In this document: positions 24,876-37,026 of the stretch, piece by piece
Numbering within the stretch: position 1 is the stretch's first letter
Layout: every line of letters starts with the position of its first letter
Source of the DNA: Sipunculus nudus
Lineage: Eukaryota; Annelida; Sipuncula; Golfingiida; Sipunculidae
Direction of reading: 5' to 3'
DNA length: 64,000 nt
Assembly: GCA_026874595.1 (NCBI GenBank)
Contig: CM049306.1
Span: 87,307,142-87,371,141, forward strand
Translations under genes and position numbers: made by a program
The notes under the pieces: generated by a model
The model's input: the letters and a program-made list of their open reading frames with translations, nothing else
Databases searched by the model: none
Told to the model about the DNA's origin: nothing

Positions 24876-27800
24876 TAATTGGTTCAAATTTTAGAAGGTT
24901 GGTTTCTCAGGAATCGCGTAAATTTCACCCCCCCATCCCCACCCCCCACTCCCACCCCCCCAAAAAAATATATTAACCAAAGATTTCTGAAAAGAATTGC
25001 TTGCATGAGAACCCATGCAAAGTTTTCAGCCTAATTTATATTCATATGGATAATTTTTTTTAAATTACTACCTGCTTCCATTGCCTCTCATAGCTAATAA
25101 TAATTTAAAAAAAAAAGTTAATAAAAATATTCAACAAAAAAGCCAAACGTTCACAGCCAGCAACAAAACTCGAATGACGACATAACATTACCGATCTAAT
25201 GATACATTTTTAACATTAGCGGCCATGAATACACTTTGTTTATAGGAAAAGCGCATTTGTATTGGTTCCTTTCAGTCAATGAAACTGGGTGAAGTTGCCT
25301 TAATGATGACTCCCTTAAAGATCAGGTATTCATATCTGTTAAGCATAAACATTCTCGAGACTGCAGCAAGTCAATAAATTTCCGGAAACAAGTGGCAGCT
25401 TAGTCTCGGATAATTCGTGCTTAAAACTCGTTGTCTAGACATATTTGGGTATTCCTATTTGTCTCTCTTTATATCATAGCCTGAAGCAGAAACCAATTCC
25501 TCAGCGTCATTGATTGCACTGTACACCGCCAGCCTCCTGGTGCTCAACCGTATCACCTGATCAACTATGTGGCTGCATTCCTGGAAAACCTAGCGTCTAA
25601 AATCTGAATTTTTTTTGCGGAAGCCATTTCTAAGCTAGATTTGTGTTTATTTGGACACTCATAATATATTTTGTTAAAAATGTCGAGACACGACGTCATA
25701 CTATGCAAACTTTAGAAATTTTCAAATTTATAGTAACTTTTCCAGTAGTGTAAGTAGTGTTCTGAGTGGCTTGAAAGCTGATTTGTTGAGTCACCCATGT
25801 TTGTGAGCGACAGATGACAGCTTTCTGTTTAGTTAAGGATACTAAGGATCGACTGTCAACGCATCTTTTATTACGTAAATTGATCGAGATAGTTTCTGTA
25901 CTTTAGAGACGCGATTTTTTTATTACCCATTTGACAAATGACACGCGCATTTAGAGTTCCAAAGTTTAATACTAAGTTTCTTGGGGGGGTTAGGGGTAAA
26001 ATCTTCCTTGAAAAAAAAGTTGGCTATAAATGACGTCTTTTTTGACGGTTAAATGTAAGCTCGATTAACTACATTTTACAAATATAATAGGCAAAGCCTA
26101 CCTCTATATCTCGATGGAAGCAGAAATTTCATAAATCTGCGTGTCCAATGGCAAGTGTTAGTTGAAAACGGTTAAAAAGGGAATCTTTCTTTCAATATTT
26201 ATTGTTGTCTTCTTTCCATTGTCTGCTGTCTCCTTCACACTCTTTCAGTCAGTTATTATTATTATTGTTATTATTATTTAGTATTATTTTATTAGTAGAT
26301 TTAAAAGTAGTAGTTTTATAAGAAAAACGTAGGAATCAAAAGAAGTAATAATAATAATGACAACAATATTAGCGCTAATTCCTTTTAATCTGAAGAACCC
26401 CCTCTCCCTTTTCAAAAGGTACGTATGTCCGTTTTCTGAGAGGAATTCAGTGGGTACTTTCATCTTTTGACCATTGGTTATTTTATCTTGTTTTAAATGG
26501 GAACATGCTAAACGTACCAGCTACATATTGGCCCCGGCCTTTACGGACCATAAAAATATGTCGTTTGCCGGTATTTCAATATCATGATATATCATTTGCA
26601 AGATACCCTGATATATATGTTTGAGACATATCGAACGACGTTACCTCTACATTAATTATAAAAAAAGGTATTCATTCGATTCTTTCTTACAGTACCTTGT
26701 TTGATATATGTGTGAACGTGGCCGCAGCATCGGATTGCTTCATGCTTTTCTTGTTGTAAATCTTTATCTGTGAACAAGCCGGTTTCCGCTTATTGACAGA
26801 AAAAAGTAACCACAAAGACTTTCAGTCATTTAAGGATGCCACCCCCCTCAGATTGCCAATTCGCTGGTTGTTTCTATTACGTTGCAAAAAATGCGACTTA
26901 TAAACAACCCTGTCTGCTGTAATGAGAAAGTACAAGGTATTTATCTTTTGAAAATGTTTTTAGAATGTCAAGACTCGTGCTTTATTTCCGTTCCCGCTTA
27001 CTTGCAGTGATCGTGTTTAAATATTGTTTTAAGTCTTGGCTTGAAGTATCTACTAAGCATAATCTACAATATGGTTGACTATAATATTATTATGCATCTT
27101 CCCGTATTTGCTACCTTAAAAGTAAAAAAAAAAGGAAAAAGACGTCAGTAATGCAAATTACAAAATCACATTACAAGATACGTTTCAACCCGTTCGCTAT
27201 TATACTTCCCTTTTGCTTAGAAGTCGGATATTATTTGTAGTTAACAGGACTATTTTTTGTATAATTACTTTAATAGAAACTCTTGCAAACGCAGAAGTAC
27301 AAAAACATATTGAACTTCCGTCTATAAAATGAATAATCTTTTGTTTACGACTAGTGGACATTAATTGTCTGCTGAGTTCGCATAATTATCATATCATCTT
27401 CAGGCTGCAGTGGTTTTGTCTCTGCCTAAGCAATGTGGAAGTATTTGATTTATTACGCTAGATCAGCGGATTATTGCAGTATTTTCTAATTAAAGATAAC
27501 CTTAATATTAGACATTTATCTGCTCAGGGTCTTATTGGATGTCCTATGAACAATTTCTCACTTATTCCCATTGGCTGTTGAATTATTAATATGGTCGGTC
27601 CCTAAGAGATTTATTCATAAAACGTGAATGTAATCAGACAAGATAAGACCTGGTTATGTTAATAAACGTAAAGACTGGAGAAGTGTACAGGTCAGCAATG
27701 TTTATACAATATGGCTAATGTAGACAGACATAACTAAATAAAATAAAGGCCACATCTATAATTTATCGACTGGAGCCCGGGAATCATAACTTGTGTTTAA

Positions 27801-29783
27801 GGTGGAAATAGTGAAAATACCCGTACAACATTTATTAAGATTATAGGGGCTGATACCAATACCTCCATAATATTACCTTAAGAGATTCACGACCTGAGCG
27901 AAATCAAGCGTTCTATGAAACTAACCTGTGCATGCAACTCAAAAATTAAATTATTATTTTAGGTCTTGAAAGAGATGAACGTATTTTGCCAGTAACGGGG
28001 CCAGGAACAGCTTGAAATGTAGTATGAAAGGACTGTCAGACAAGTGAAACAATTGATCACAGGCTAGCTGGTGAATCTGCCACCTTTACGTATCTAGCAC
28101 AAACAAATTACATGTGAGTGGGAGACTACCGCTTAGCTGGATGTACAAATTATCAGTCCTCTAGCCAATTTGGAGTAAACTTAAAACATCCGTGCAGGGT
28201 ATCACCTGGCCTGAGTAAATCATGCAGACTAGAATCCGGGCTGGGTTTACTATTGCATTTTTTTCACCATAGTCTGTACCACCGCGCTGAGTGAATTAAA
28301 TGTGGCAGTATATTTCTTCAACGGAATGTCAGTTCTAACAGGGAAATTGTATTGTGAAGGAACGGAGCACAAACATGAAATTAAACCAAACACTTACTTG
28401 GTAAACTAGTATACTGATATGGAAGGATATAAATATCTGAGTAAGGCAAAAAAAAAGGTTTTGATCTCAGCCTTTTTTCCGATATCAGTGCCCGAGTGCG
28501 ATTTGTTCACCTTTTTTGTATGTTTCGATATTTTTTTTTTCAAAATTGTATTATTTGGAGCTCAGAATCCGTAATTTCCTATGGAAAATATTATTTTTAT
28601 GCGGGGGAAGGGGGTTTAAACTAAAGCGCGCGGTGCCTATGAACCATACTTTTTTCGGCCTTGACAGTCCATTGTCGCTTGATTGCTTGATGTCGTGAAT
28701 ATCGAATCCTGCTGCAGTATGAGGTTAGGACGTGGTCCAAAAAAACATTTCACGCTTTAAACTTCGCCGATACACGTCTACTTGCCACAAAACTCTCTCC
28801 GCAGACAGATTCTCGCCTTCACGCCAACACTGGAGTACTTTCGTGTCGCATCCGACGCCCTCTATTAGACCCTAAGATCGGGGTTAATTACTACCAGGTT
28901 CTCAAAACAGCGGACAAGCTAAAGCCGTTGTCACAGGTTGCATTCGGAATTTATGGGTACACCGCTAAAAAAAATTGTAATTTAGCAAGCTGCATAGACA
29001 ACTCATGGGACAAGCCAAGTTACCTGTGCGCTTGATCGGAGGATTCCAGATGATTATAAAAAAATGAATTCTGAGGGTTTTTATCTCATATCGGACTTTT
29101 AGTGTCTCTATCAGCCAAGTACCAAAGTGTGTGATAATGTGTTAGGTTAATACAACGATCGCCAAATTTTATGGCAGCCACAGGCAAGAACAGAAAAGCC
29201 GACATTATTACACCGACATGGCTCGATTTTACGGGACAGAGTCAGAGGAGTCCATTGCAGAATACTAAACTGGATCGAATTGGGGTCAATTTGTAAAACT
29301 AGGACCGTTCTTCGAAAGCTTGTGTGATAGTAAATGAGTTAGTCTGTCTATAAGGCGTCACTCTTACTCTTCACCTATACACTTCGACAACTAACAGGGC
29401 TATACCATTAATTATTTATATATTTATAATGCAAAATGATCGTAATCATGCAGGTATATCCTGTTTTGCCTTAAACCTACACAGCTCTGTTTTCCATGTA
29501 TTAATTACAGTGGTCGTATCTTTTACGATACATGATACTGGTGCAGTATATGAAATCTCCGAACACTTTTCCATCAGCAAAAGAGCTGTTGATTTAAACA
29601 ATGGATAGGATGTCCATAAAGTTATCTACGTCTTGCTACATGTATCACATTACTGCTGATCTTCTTCACAACCTCTGAACATTGAGTTTAAATGATCAAC
29701 CTTACTTTCATTGTTTCTGTAAGGTCACGTACCTGGTACGTCGAAAGGGACAAATACCATGGCTGCGTTCTTTCTTTTCTTTT

Positions 29784-29787
<4 letters not shown>
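24876..29787. other. Long non-coding stretch, nothing recognised
   Basis: About 4.9 kb without a convincing ORF, transposon or satellite. Minor items: C-rich tract 24928-24962, TTA/ATT run around 26250-26300. No exon-like ORF stands out on either strand. Confidence 0.55.
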
Positions 29788-29845
<58 letters not shown>

Positions 29846-30004
29846 GTCTTTCTGTCTGTCTGTCTCAATCTGTCTGTCTGTCTCCCTGTCCTTCTGTCTG
29901 TCTGTCTGTCTTTATTTCTGTCTTTGTCTGTCTGTCTCTCTGGCTCCATCTGCCTGTCTGTCTCTGTCTGTCTGTCTGTCTCTCTCTCTGTCTCTCTCTC
30001 TCTC
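29788..30004. repeat. (CT)n/(CTGT)n microsatellite
   Basis: Perfect CT run to about 29841, then mixed CTGT/CTCT. ORFs of up to 168 codons across it are low-complexity artefacts. Confidence 0.97.
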
Positions 30005-31029
30005 ATTTCTTCTTCCACTTCAAATATCATTGCGGGCGGCAATTTTGTTAACCACTGAAAAGTTTTTTTTTATAACAAAAGTACATGACCAGGAGACAAC
30101 ATGGGGGCAATCAGGTACAAAAGCACAACATAACAAAAGAAATGTTTATAAAAAAAATTTAATTTATTTATTTGGTGGACTTGAATGATTTTTCCAAGCT
30201 GGATCGAGATTAAAATAAGTACAACTACACTGAAAATTAAGGAAATGATGGAGAAGTCTCGATGTTTATCACCACTGGGACATCATGCCTGTGGTTGATC
30301 CCAGTTAAGGTCTTGAGGGTGGGAGGGTTAAGGCCACGTGGTCCGCTGACACTTGGCAATCATTGTCCGGTCCCGGCAGTGATCATTGAAGATAGAACAA
30401 GCGATGGTCCGCCGAAATGGTTCACCGACCTAAACCCCTATAGAGACGAGTCCCGGAATATGTCTCTCGGTCATTCATCCGCGTAACACGTCTGTACCAA
30501 GAGGGATATTATTAGCATTGTTCATCAAAGGGTAACAGACTGAGGATGCCGACTTGGACAATACGGAAGTACAGCCGCGCTCGATCTCCAAAAAATAACT
30601 GTTTCGTTAACGGTGAGAAACTACGTAAAGAATCCAAATACGTTTGACTGTAAGAATGTACATAATTGTGACAATTGTAACCATTCTGTAAAATGTAATT
30701 ATATGAAGTCACATTTAAAGGACATTTTGTCATGGGTACAATTAATGATGGTAACCGAGACTTTGGCTGAGTGAGACTGGTGTTCGTTGATGCGTGATGG
30801 CAAAGCACATATGGGATTGAAGGAGGTCTGTTAAAGTTCTGAGATAAGTTTTGTTTAGTCAGTTGCCACTGTCACATTATTGTACCTTCCAAAACAAAGT
30901 TTTGCGGATACTATGTTCTCAGTTGCATAGGTTACCGGAGAACTCCTCCATAACCACGAGAATATTTTAAAATTCGGAATTATGATCGGGTCACATGTGA
31001 ACTGCTGCGCCCTCATTTTTGGTTGATCT
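30005..31029. other. Non-coding stretch with a GC-richer island
   Basis: The island at 30262-30486 is open for 74 codons on the plus strand, ends at TAA and contains no recognised motif. The rest shows no gene. Confidence 0.4.
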
Positions 31030-31640
31030 CTGACCTTTCCTCTCTGTCTAGGGTCCATTTGTGCGTCTGTTTCCACACATAAACCCACAAATCTCGGGAC
31101 ACGTTTGACCGATCGGGTTGAAATATTGTATGTTTGTAGCTCTTGGATAGCTTTATAACATACATAAAAATGGTGGCGCCTCTTGCAACCATTCTTGCAT
31201 CTGTTCATCTGCCTAGGGATAAAATCACTAATTTCTCTGTAGTGAATGGACTTATCCGACTGAAAGTTTGCATGTTTATTCATCCTTGATAGCTTTCTTT
31301 ATTTTATGACAGGTGGCGCCACCTACATTCACGTTCAGGCTGCAGACATCCTGGCCTATATCTCAGGACTGGTTTGACGTATCCTCCTGAAATTTTGCAT
31401 GTGTATAGATCTCACATTGCTCTTTATCATACGCAAAACTGGTGGCGCCACCTGCAACCATTTTTGCACAGCGTACGTCTGTTTGTCTGCCGTAGGATAA
31501 AATTACTCATATCACGACAGTGGTTTGACTTATGTGCCTAAAATTTTTTGCAATTGTATACAACTTGGATATATTTTTTGGATTTTGTGACAGGTGGCGC
31601 CACCTACATTCACATTTCGGCTTCAGAAATTCATGCTAAT
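31030..31640. repeat. Short tandem array of ~140-bp units with a GGTGGCGCCACC core
   Basis: The core GGTGGCGCC recurs at about 31171, 31311, 31441 and 31591 (spacing 130-150). Between cores are GGTTTGAC-like, AAATTTTGCATG-like and ATAGCTTTNTT-like blocks. Units alternate in two types: those followed by GCAACC and those followed by ACATTCAC, so the array is really a dimer with a ~275-bp repeat. The 142-codon minus-strand ORF across 30855-31283 passes through these repeats and is not a gene. Confidence 0.75.
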
Positions 31641-31699
31641 ATGCAACACACCTCTCTCTATTTCCCCTTGCCACTCAATCCATGCCTCACTTCACCCGT

Positions 31700-31765
31700 T
31701 CCACTCTGGTTTCGGCGGATACACATAGTCGCTTGTCGACTACCCGTATTCTAGTTATATCTTGA
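31700..31765 (-). repeat. Second copy of the element terminus found at 14219-14284, inverted
   Basis: TTTCGGCGGATACACATAGT, CGCTTGTCGACTACCCGTAT and TCTAGTTA on the plus strand are the reverse complement of the block that abuts the 25-bp satellite. Here too a tandem array (31030-31640) lies next to it. Confidence 0.6.
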
Positions 31766-32449
31766 CGACGAGGTATTACAGTACTATTGCTACGTACGGT
31801 AATGTCAAGAAGCACGAGGAGACACAAGATGTTTTACGGGTGTACAGGGTGTGCGTATGCGCGGAAGTGCAGTCACCTAAATTTGCCGCTCTAGATTTAT
31901 TCACCTAAATCAACGTAAAATCGACATAACAAGTTTAAATTTCTTGTCAAAACTTCGCGGGAAGTTACATAAACGTGAAGGACACACGAGGTGCAATATT
32001 GGACTGTTGAAACTGATAAAAACCTTGGAAGAAAAGAACGTTTTCACTTGAGCACATGCAACGGCCGACAGCCGCCATCTTGTCTATTTAGGAGCCACAG
32101 TTATTTCCATAGGTTGGATCACAGGTTGGACCAAACTTCAGGTAATATTTAAACACACAATCATCGAATAAGATGATATTCATCAAAATGAAGGTCAGTG
32201 AAATTTTTATTTCATGCGTGCTGGCTATAAACAAGATCACCCTGTGTATGCATGAACTTATAAACCACCCAGTTATCACTCATCACAGAACAACCTGTCT
32301 ATAGGAAAACAACTTCTAAATTCTATGATCTCCGATGGCCTATCATATTATCAAAGCTTAAAGCTAACTAGAACAGAACTTAAACCAACAAACCCAACCA
32401 GTTACGCTTGGACTGTGATACAACTCAAGATTTCACCAGTGAGACTTAT
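31766..32449. other. Non-coding stretch
   Basis: No gene recognised. The ORF from 32325 is out of frame with the LINE remains that follow. Confidence 0.4.
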
Positions 32450-33375
32450 CACGTTCTCTCACTTGGCGCTAACATTGCTACAAATCTTAACCCCGGACCA
32501 TAATCCCCGAAATATCCATGTCAAATCTGTTCAAAGGCAGTTCTATGGAAATGCAAAGACAACTTCTCAGTTTGGATATACACTCAGTGTATGGACATGG
32601 CCACACGGATGTACAACACCATTGGCAACTCTGATGTCACATGGGTATATGACACCTGCGGACTACTAAACTATTCATCTCGATTATTCCAAATCACTCT
32701 ATCACATATGAGTAGCATTCCAAACTTTGACTCATCACTGAGCTCTGACCCAGGAGCCCCCATCCAGGCCTCATCACCGACACAAAACAAAATCACAAAG
32801 ATAAAAGTAACATGAAAAACAACCTCAGAGTGCAATATTGTTTAATTCCGAAGCCTTAGGTCCTAGAAAGAACCTTTCTTGAACCTTATAGGCTCAAGCA
32901 ATCCCGATATTATTATAGGGAACAAGACCTAGCTTAATGCCACAATAAACAGCACCGAGCTATATCCGCCAGGCTTTATCCTTTACAGGAAAAGATGAAC
33001 ACGGTGGTGTCTTACTATAGCGATCAAATCAGACTTAATTAGTCAACAATTGGAACTGGATTGTCCCTGTGAAATTGTTGGTGTCACAACAAACACACAT
33101 AACAAGAAAAACTAATTACAGTATCAGCTTACCGCCCACCTTCTTCAACACTAGAAAACTCAACCCAACTTGCGGACCAACTTGAAGATATAGTGAGGAA
33201 TAACTAGAATAAAGTCTTCTGGGTTGGTGGAGATTTTAACCTACCCCACATTTGTTGGTCAACACAATCTGTAACAAGTCATCAGTATAGTTAACAAATC
33301 AATGATATATTACTAAACGCATTTCTCGGGTTAGACCAAATCGTTTACTTCCCTACGAGAGGAGAATTAGAAGTC
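32450..33375 (+). pseudogene. Dead non-LTR retrotransposon: PHD-like finger plus APE endonuclease fragment
   Basis: Plus-strand frame from 32462 reads LGANIATNLNPGP, then YPCQIC (first zinc-finger pair), DVTWVYDTCGL and NYSSRLF, resembling the PHD-like zinc finger at the N-terminus of ORF2 in CR1/L2-type LINEs of invertebrates; several expected Cys/His are replaced. Further on, in shifting frames: STELYPPGFILYR (32951 on), DEHGGV, VSAYRPPSST (33121-33150) and VFWVGGDFNLPHICW (33214-33258), the last two being hallmark APE-endonuclease motifs, then DQIVYFPTRG. Stops at several points and at least two frameshifts make it non-functional. Reverse transcriptase is missing; the copy is truncated after the endonuclease. 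Confidence 0.85.
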
Positions 33376-34848
33376 TAAAGTCTCCACGGTTGTTTGTATC
33401 GTATATAGGTGATTTTAAAAGAGATGTGTTTATCTATTAGAGTGTTATGCATTTCTGTGATGTTATGCCACATGTCCTTACTGTTACTATTGGTAGTAAA
33501 TTCTTGACAGATTGTGGTGCTAAATTCCCTGACTGACTTTTGTAACTGTTCCAAATTGGCTTATTTCTAAAGTAATTTTTTACGCATGATTGATTTGTGT
33601 TTTACAGGTTTGATTCGGATTCGATGACAACTATGTCATGGTCGCCTAATGATGGTAATAACTTGCCTCGATTAACTTATGAAGGTCGATTAGTTAGGAA
33701 TAGGTCTAATCTCAAGGGGAGACTTAGCACATGCCAAGAACTTTAGCTCTGGCCCACTTTGGCTTGAGGGAGTAGCAGTCATAACTTCAGGACCCCTCTC
33801 AGTACTGATCAGTGTTGATGGTCGGTTGATACGTAGCGTCATGTCGACCCTCTGGCATTACGACCTGTATACTGGCGTCAGAGTGCCTTTACATATAGGT
33901 CTGGGGAACGCATTATAAGGCTTTATGAATATGCAAATATTTCCTTAATTTCTGACAACGCCTCATGACCTACAAGTACATTGTCAGTCAACATAAACCA
34001 GACCAATCGTTAGCCTTTTTTGTTTACTTTCTAATAATATCAAACATGAGCGAGAAAAATTTCGTTTTAAACCAGCACATTGGTAAACCCCTGGGCATGT
34101 TTGTTGAATTTATAACCGCATGAACACAAGCATGGCTTGCAAGGGTCACAGGACGCAGGCAGTTTGCAGGCAATACAGGAAATAAGCCGTGTCCTTGGAC
34201 ACGGTGTTTCAGTTTGGGTTGTAAGCCCACAAGTACACTATTGTCTTAATTCATCATTCTTAGCATAATATTGAGATTATTAAGGGCCGTTTACCACAAT
34301 ATGAATGCAACCTGTTGCAAGACCACTGCGATACATTCCTCGATATAACGTGTATCACGACTCGAATAGGCATTACCAGTCTAATGTTTCGATTGCCTAC
34401 TGAGTCGGGTTGTCACGGCTAGTTGATACGCAGACATGTTGATCGAATTCACTCTAGATATGACAACCCGGCCAGGACAGCTGTTCATTCCATGGGGGAT
34501 TCTGCCATAAACTTGCCCGTTGAGCCCGTAGTCAATGATTGAAAAAAGTTGGAAGTACCTGTTGTACCAGCTGAAAACACTGAATCAGTCAGTGGGTTGA
34601 CCAACAAACTACACCATGACGCAAACTGCCTGCGATACCGGTTCATCCAGTACGTAGTTCGGATCGTGCCCGGAAACTACCAGACACATTGCATTATTAA
34701 ATTTGTGTTAGTGGAAATTACATATATACAGGGCAGAATAATCCCTTTGGTAATTTCCCAAGGCTCTGTGGCAGCCTTCCACATCCTTGTTATTTTAAAA
34801 AGAGTTAAGTTTTATTAAGTCATTATTGTCCATTCTATATGATGTTCA
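33376..34848. other. Non-coding stretch
   Basis: No gene. A weak inverted pair GGTTGTCACGGCTAG (34407 on) and ATGACAACCCGGCCAGG (34458 on) is seen. Confidence 0.4.
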
Positions 34849-35014
34849 TAAGCGGATCCAGGATGAAAAAGAATGTCCTCCCCCCTGTTTTCCTCCACCG
34901 AAACCTTTTTAAAGGGTTTCAGAAAAAATTTACGACCTGGATCCGACCCCCACCCCCACCCCTACCCCCCCCCCCCCCCAACCTCCTTTTCCTAAATCCT
35001 GGATCCACCTCTGA
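34849..35014. mobile_element. Small MITE-like repeat with GGATCCAGGAT ends
   Basis: Starts GCGGATCCAGGAT and ends ATCCTGGATCCACCTCTG, so the ends are inverted copies of GGATCCAGGAT. A poly-C tract (34958-34980) and an internal CCTGGATCCGACCCC lie between. About 165 bp, no ORF of its own. Confidence 0.55.
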
Positions 35015-36659
35015 TGTTTATTAGAGAATTTGTTAGCTAAATGTAATTTAAAGCATTCAATTGTAACAGGGGAAGGAAAATCATTTATAAAAAGGTGAAC
35101 ACGTTGATAAAGTGATGTTATGTTATGAGATAAACATAATAATGTATTTACAAGGGTGCAATTTTGTTTTGCAATGGGAGGGGGGGCGGGAACTCTCATC
35201 TTTTATGCGGATTAAAATGAGACGCTGTTTTTATTGCAAAACAATATTTTTATTGAAAAAAATGCGATCGATAATCTCATCGTTGAAGGTGGCGTTGAAA
35301 GTGGGACTAAATATCTCCGGTTCAGTCCAAGGTTCAATCCAAAGCAAACTGGTGAAATCCCATTAGAACCTCGGAAGATCCGCTTAAAGTGTCTTGATAG
35401 CAGGTTATTACTTCAGGATTTTCCCTAGCCCCGTGCGTGTAAAACCTGAAGTCCAGAAACCTTTTAATAACATCAGTCTTATTGTATAGGATTACCTGCA
35501 CCCATGTTCAATTTCCAGCAAGAATGCATTTTTCTACCTTAAAAACGGAGATGAAACTTTTGAACCATTTTGCCTATGGTGCAATGCAAACGGCTGATTT
35601 AATGACTAAATCTTTAATATCGGTGATAACTGTTTATCCCGCTGGACTCATAAGTTCCGTTACGTTTTGCATGATTCAGTATAATTTTTCTATGAGTTGG
35701 TCGGATGAAGACTCTATTCGTTCTTTGTTCTGTATTTTATTTGACTTGGTTCATTTTTGTTATTCCCCAACACTTCCCAAAAAGGATGAATCGCTGTGAT
35801 ATGTGATGTTTACCACTGATGATACTGGCACCGTATCGGTGTACCGGAGTCTCAGTGTCTCCGTTACCCAGGAGTTATTCCCCGTGGAGTGCTCCGCCGC
35901 CGGCAGGGTCACCTCAACAGACAGGTCAAAGGGATAGAACCAGACGAAGTATATACTGCAATTTCTTTTTCTCTGCTTGCGTGTTTCCTTGATTGTCCCT
36001 GCTTGATTATGTTAATCCCTATCAATGATTATACTCGGGTTTTATTTTTCAAGGTCAAAACCCAGACAAAACCAGTAATGTGGAAGACGTTTGAGTAATG
36101 TATACTGTTTTATCTTTGGTATAGTTAAACCTGTATTTTAGGGAGAGGAGGCTTATACGGGTTGATGAGTTTATTTCTACATCAATATTTTGGTAAAAAG
36201 TATTTCTTTGTGGGTCTGCTGAGGTCAGATCGATTACAAATCCATCAATTACAATTTGTTGTTTTTTTTTCTTTCTTCTGCCATTTTCTGTTGCCGCTGA
36301 TCTCCGGTATGACTCATTTTCAAAAGCTGTGACCAATATTATTTAGTTTTTTCCCTGATCTTACTCACAAGGCCGTACAGTTCGAAGCCGATTCTCCATT
36401 ACAGCCAACTTCTGTCCTTGTATGCGCCGGATATCCAATATGGCTGATTTTCAAAAACTTACCTTTGGACAAAATATTAGACATAGGCGACAGATTTGCA
36501 CCTGATATTTGTTTTTGACCTTGACAATATTTCTGAGATCGAACGTGTACCCCGTTATTCGCGAGTCATATAAGCAGTAGTTGTATAGTAAACGGGCTGG
36601 TGTCTATGGTATTATATATATATATGATTAAAAAGTTCGCAAACAAAACTCGCACTCAA
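35015..36659. other. Non-coding stretch
   Basis: Several ORFs of 64-105 codons (for example 35482-35799), none with a recognisable domain, repeat relation or splice context. Confidence 0.4.
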
Positions 36660-36960
36660 CCATATAATGGAATGTACAAGCACAGGCCAAGCTTTTATAA
36701 CGCTGAAAGACCACAAACCGAACTTTCAAGATAAACCAAACTGTAGACTCATAAACCCACGCAAACCAGAAATTGGGAAAATAAGCAAAAAGATACTGGA
36801 AATATTTAACTCAAAGATAAAGCAATCAACGCAATTCAACCAATGGAAGACCTCAGAAATGGTAATAGCCTGATTTAATAAAGAGGAAAATAGACGCAAA
36901 AAAAAACATTCATTAGCTTTGTACCCCGCATTTTCAGAGCAGCTCTTGAACAAAATATGT
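36660..36960 (+). pseudogene. Penelope-like retroelement reverse-transcriptase fragment
   Basis: The frame from 36667 reads AFITLKDHKPNFQDKP, CRLINPRKPEIGKISKKILE and ends at a TGA after EMVIA, after which FNKEENRR continues in frame. The KDHKPNF...CRLINPxKxExGxISKxIL pattern is characteristic of Penelope-like element RT (N-terminal RT core). A premature stop, a frameshift around the A run at 36898 and truncation at the (AT)n run at 36972 make it a dead fragment. Neither the rest of RT nor the GIY-YIG endonuclease is present. Confidence 0.8.
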
Positions 36961-36969
36961 ATATTTAAA

Positions 36970-36971
<2 letters not shown>

Positions 36972-37022
<51 letters not shown>
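36972..37022. repeat. (TA)n microsatellite abutting the Penelope-like fragment
   Basis: TA run starting within about 15 bases of the last recognisable RT codons; a C tract follows at 37073-37087. Confidence 0.97.

Positions 37023-37026
<4 letters not shown>

Noticed and set aside
29682-30188. ORFs of 99-168 codons with Leu-Ser or Arg-Glu runs (also at 22661-23154 and 62564-62926)
   Set aside because: They are translations of (CT)n microsatellites.
30855-31283. 142-codon minus-strand ORF
   Set aside because: It crosses the ~140-bp tandem array and shows no domain.
35482-35799. 105-codon plus-strand ORF
   Set aside because: No motif, no splice context and no related sequence in the window.
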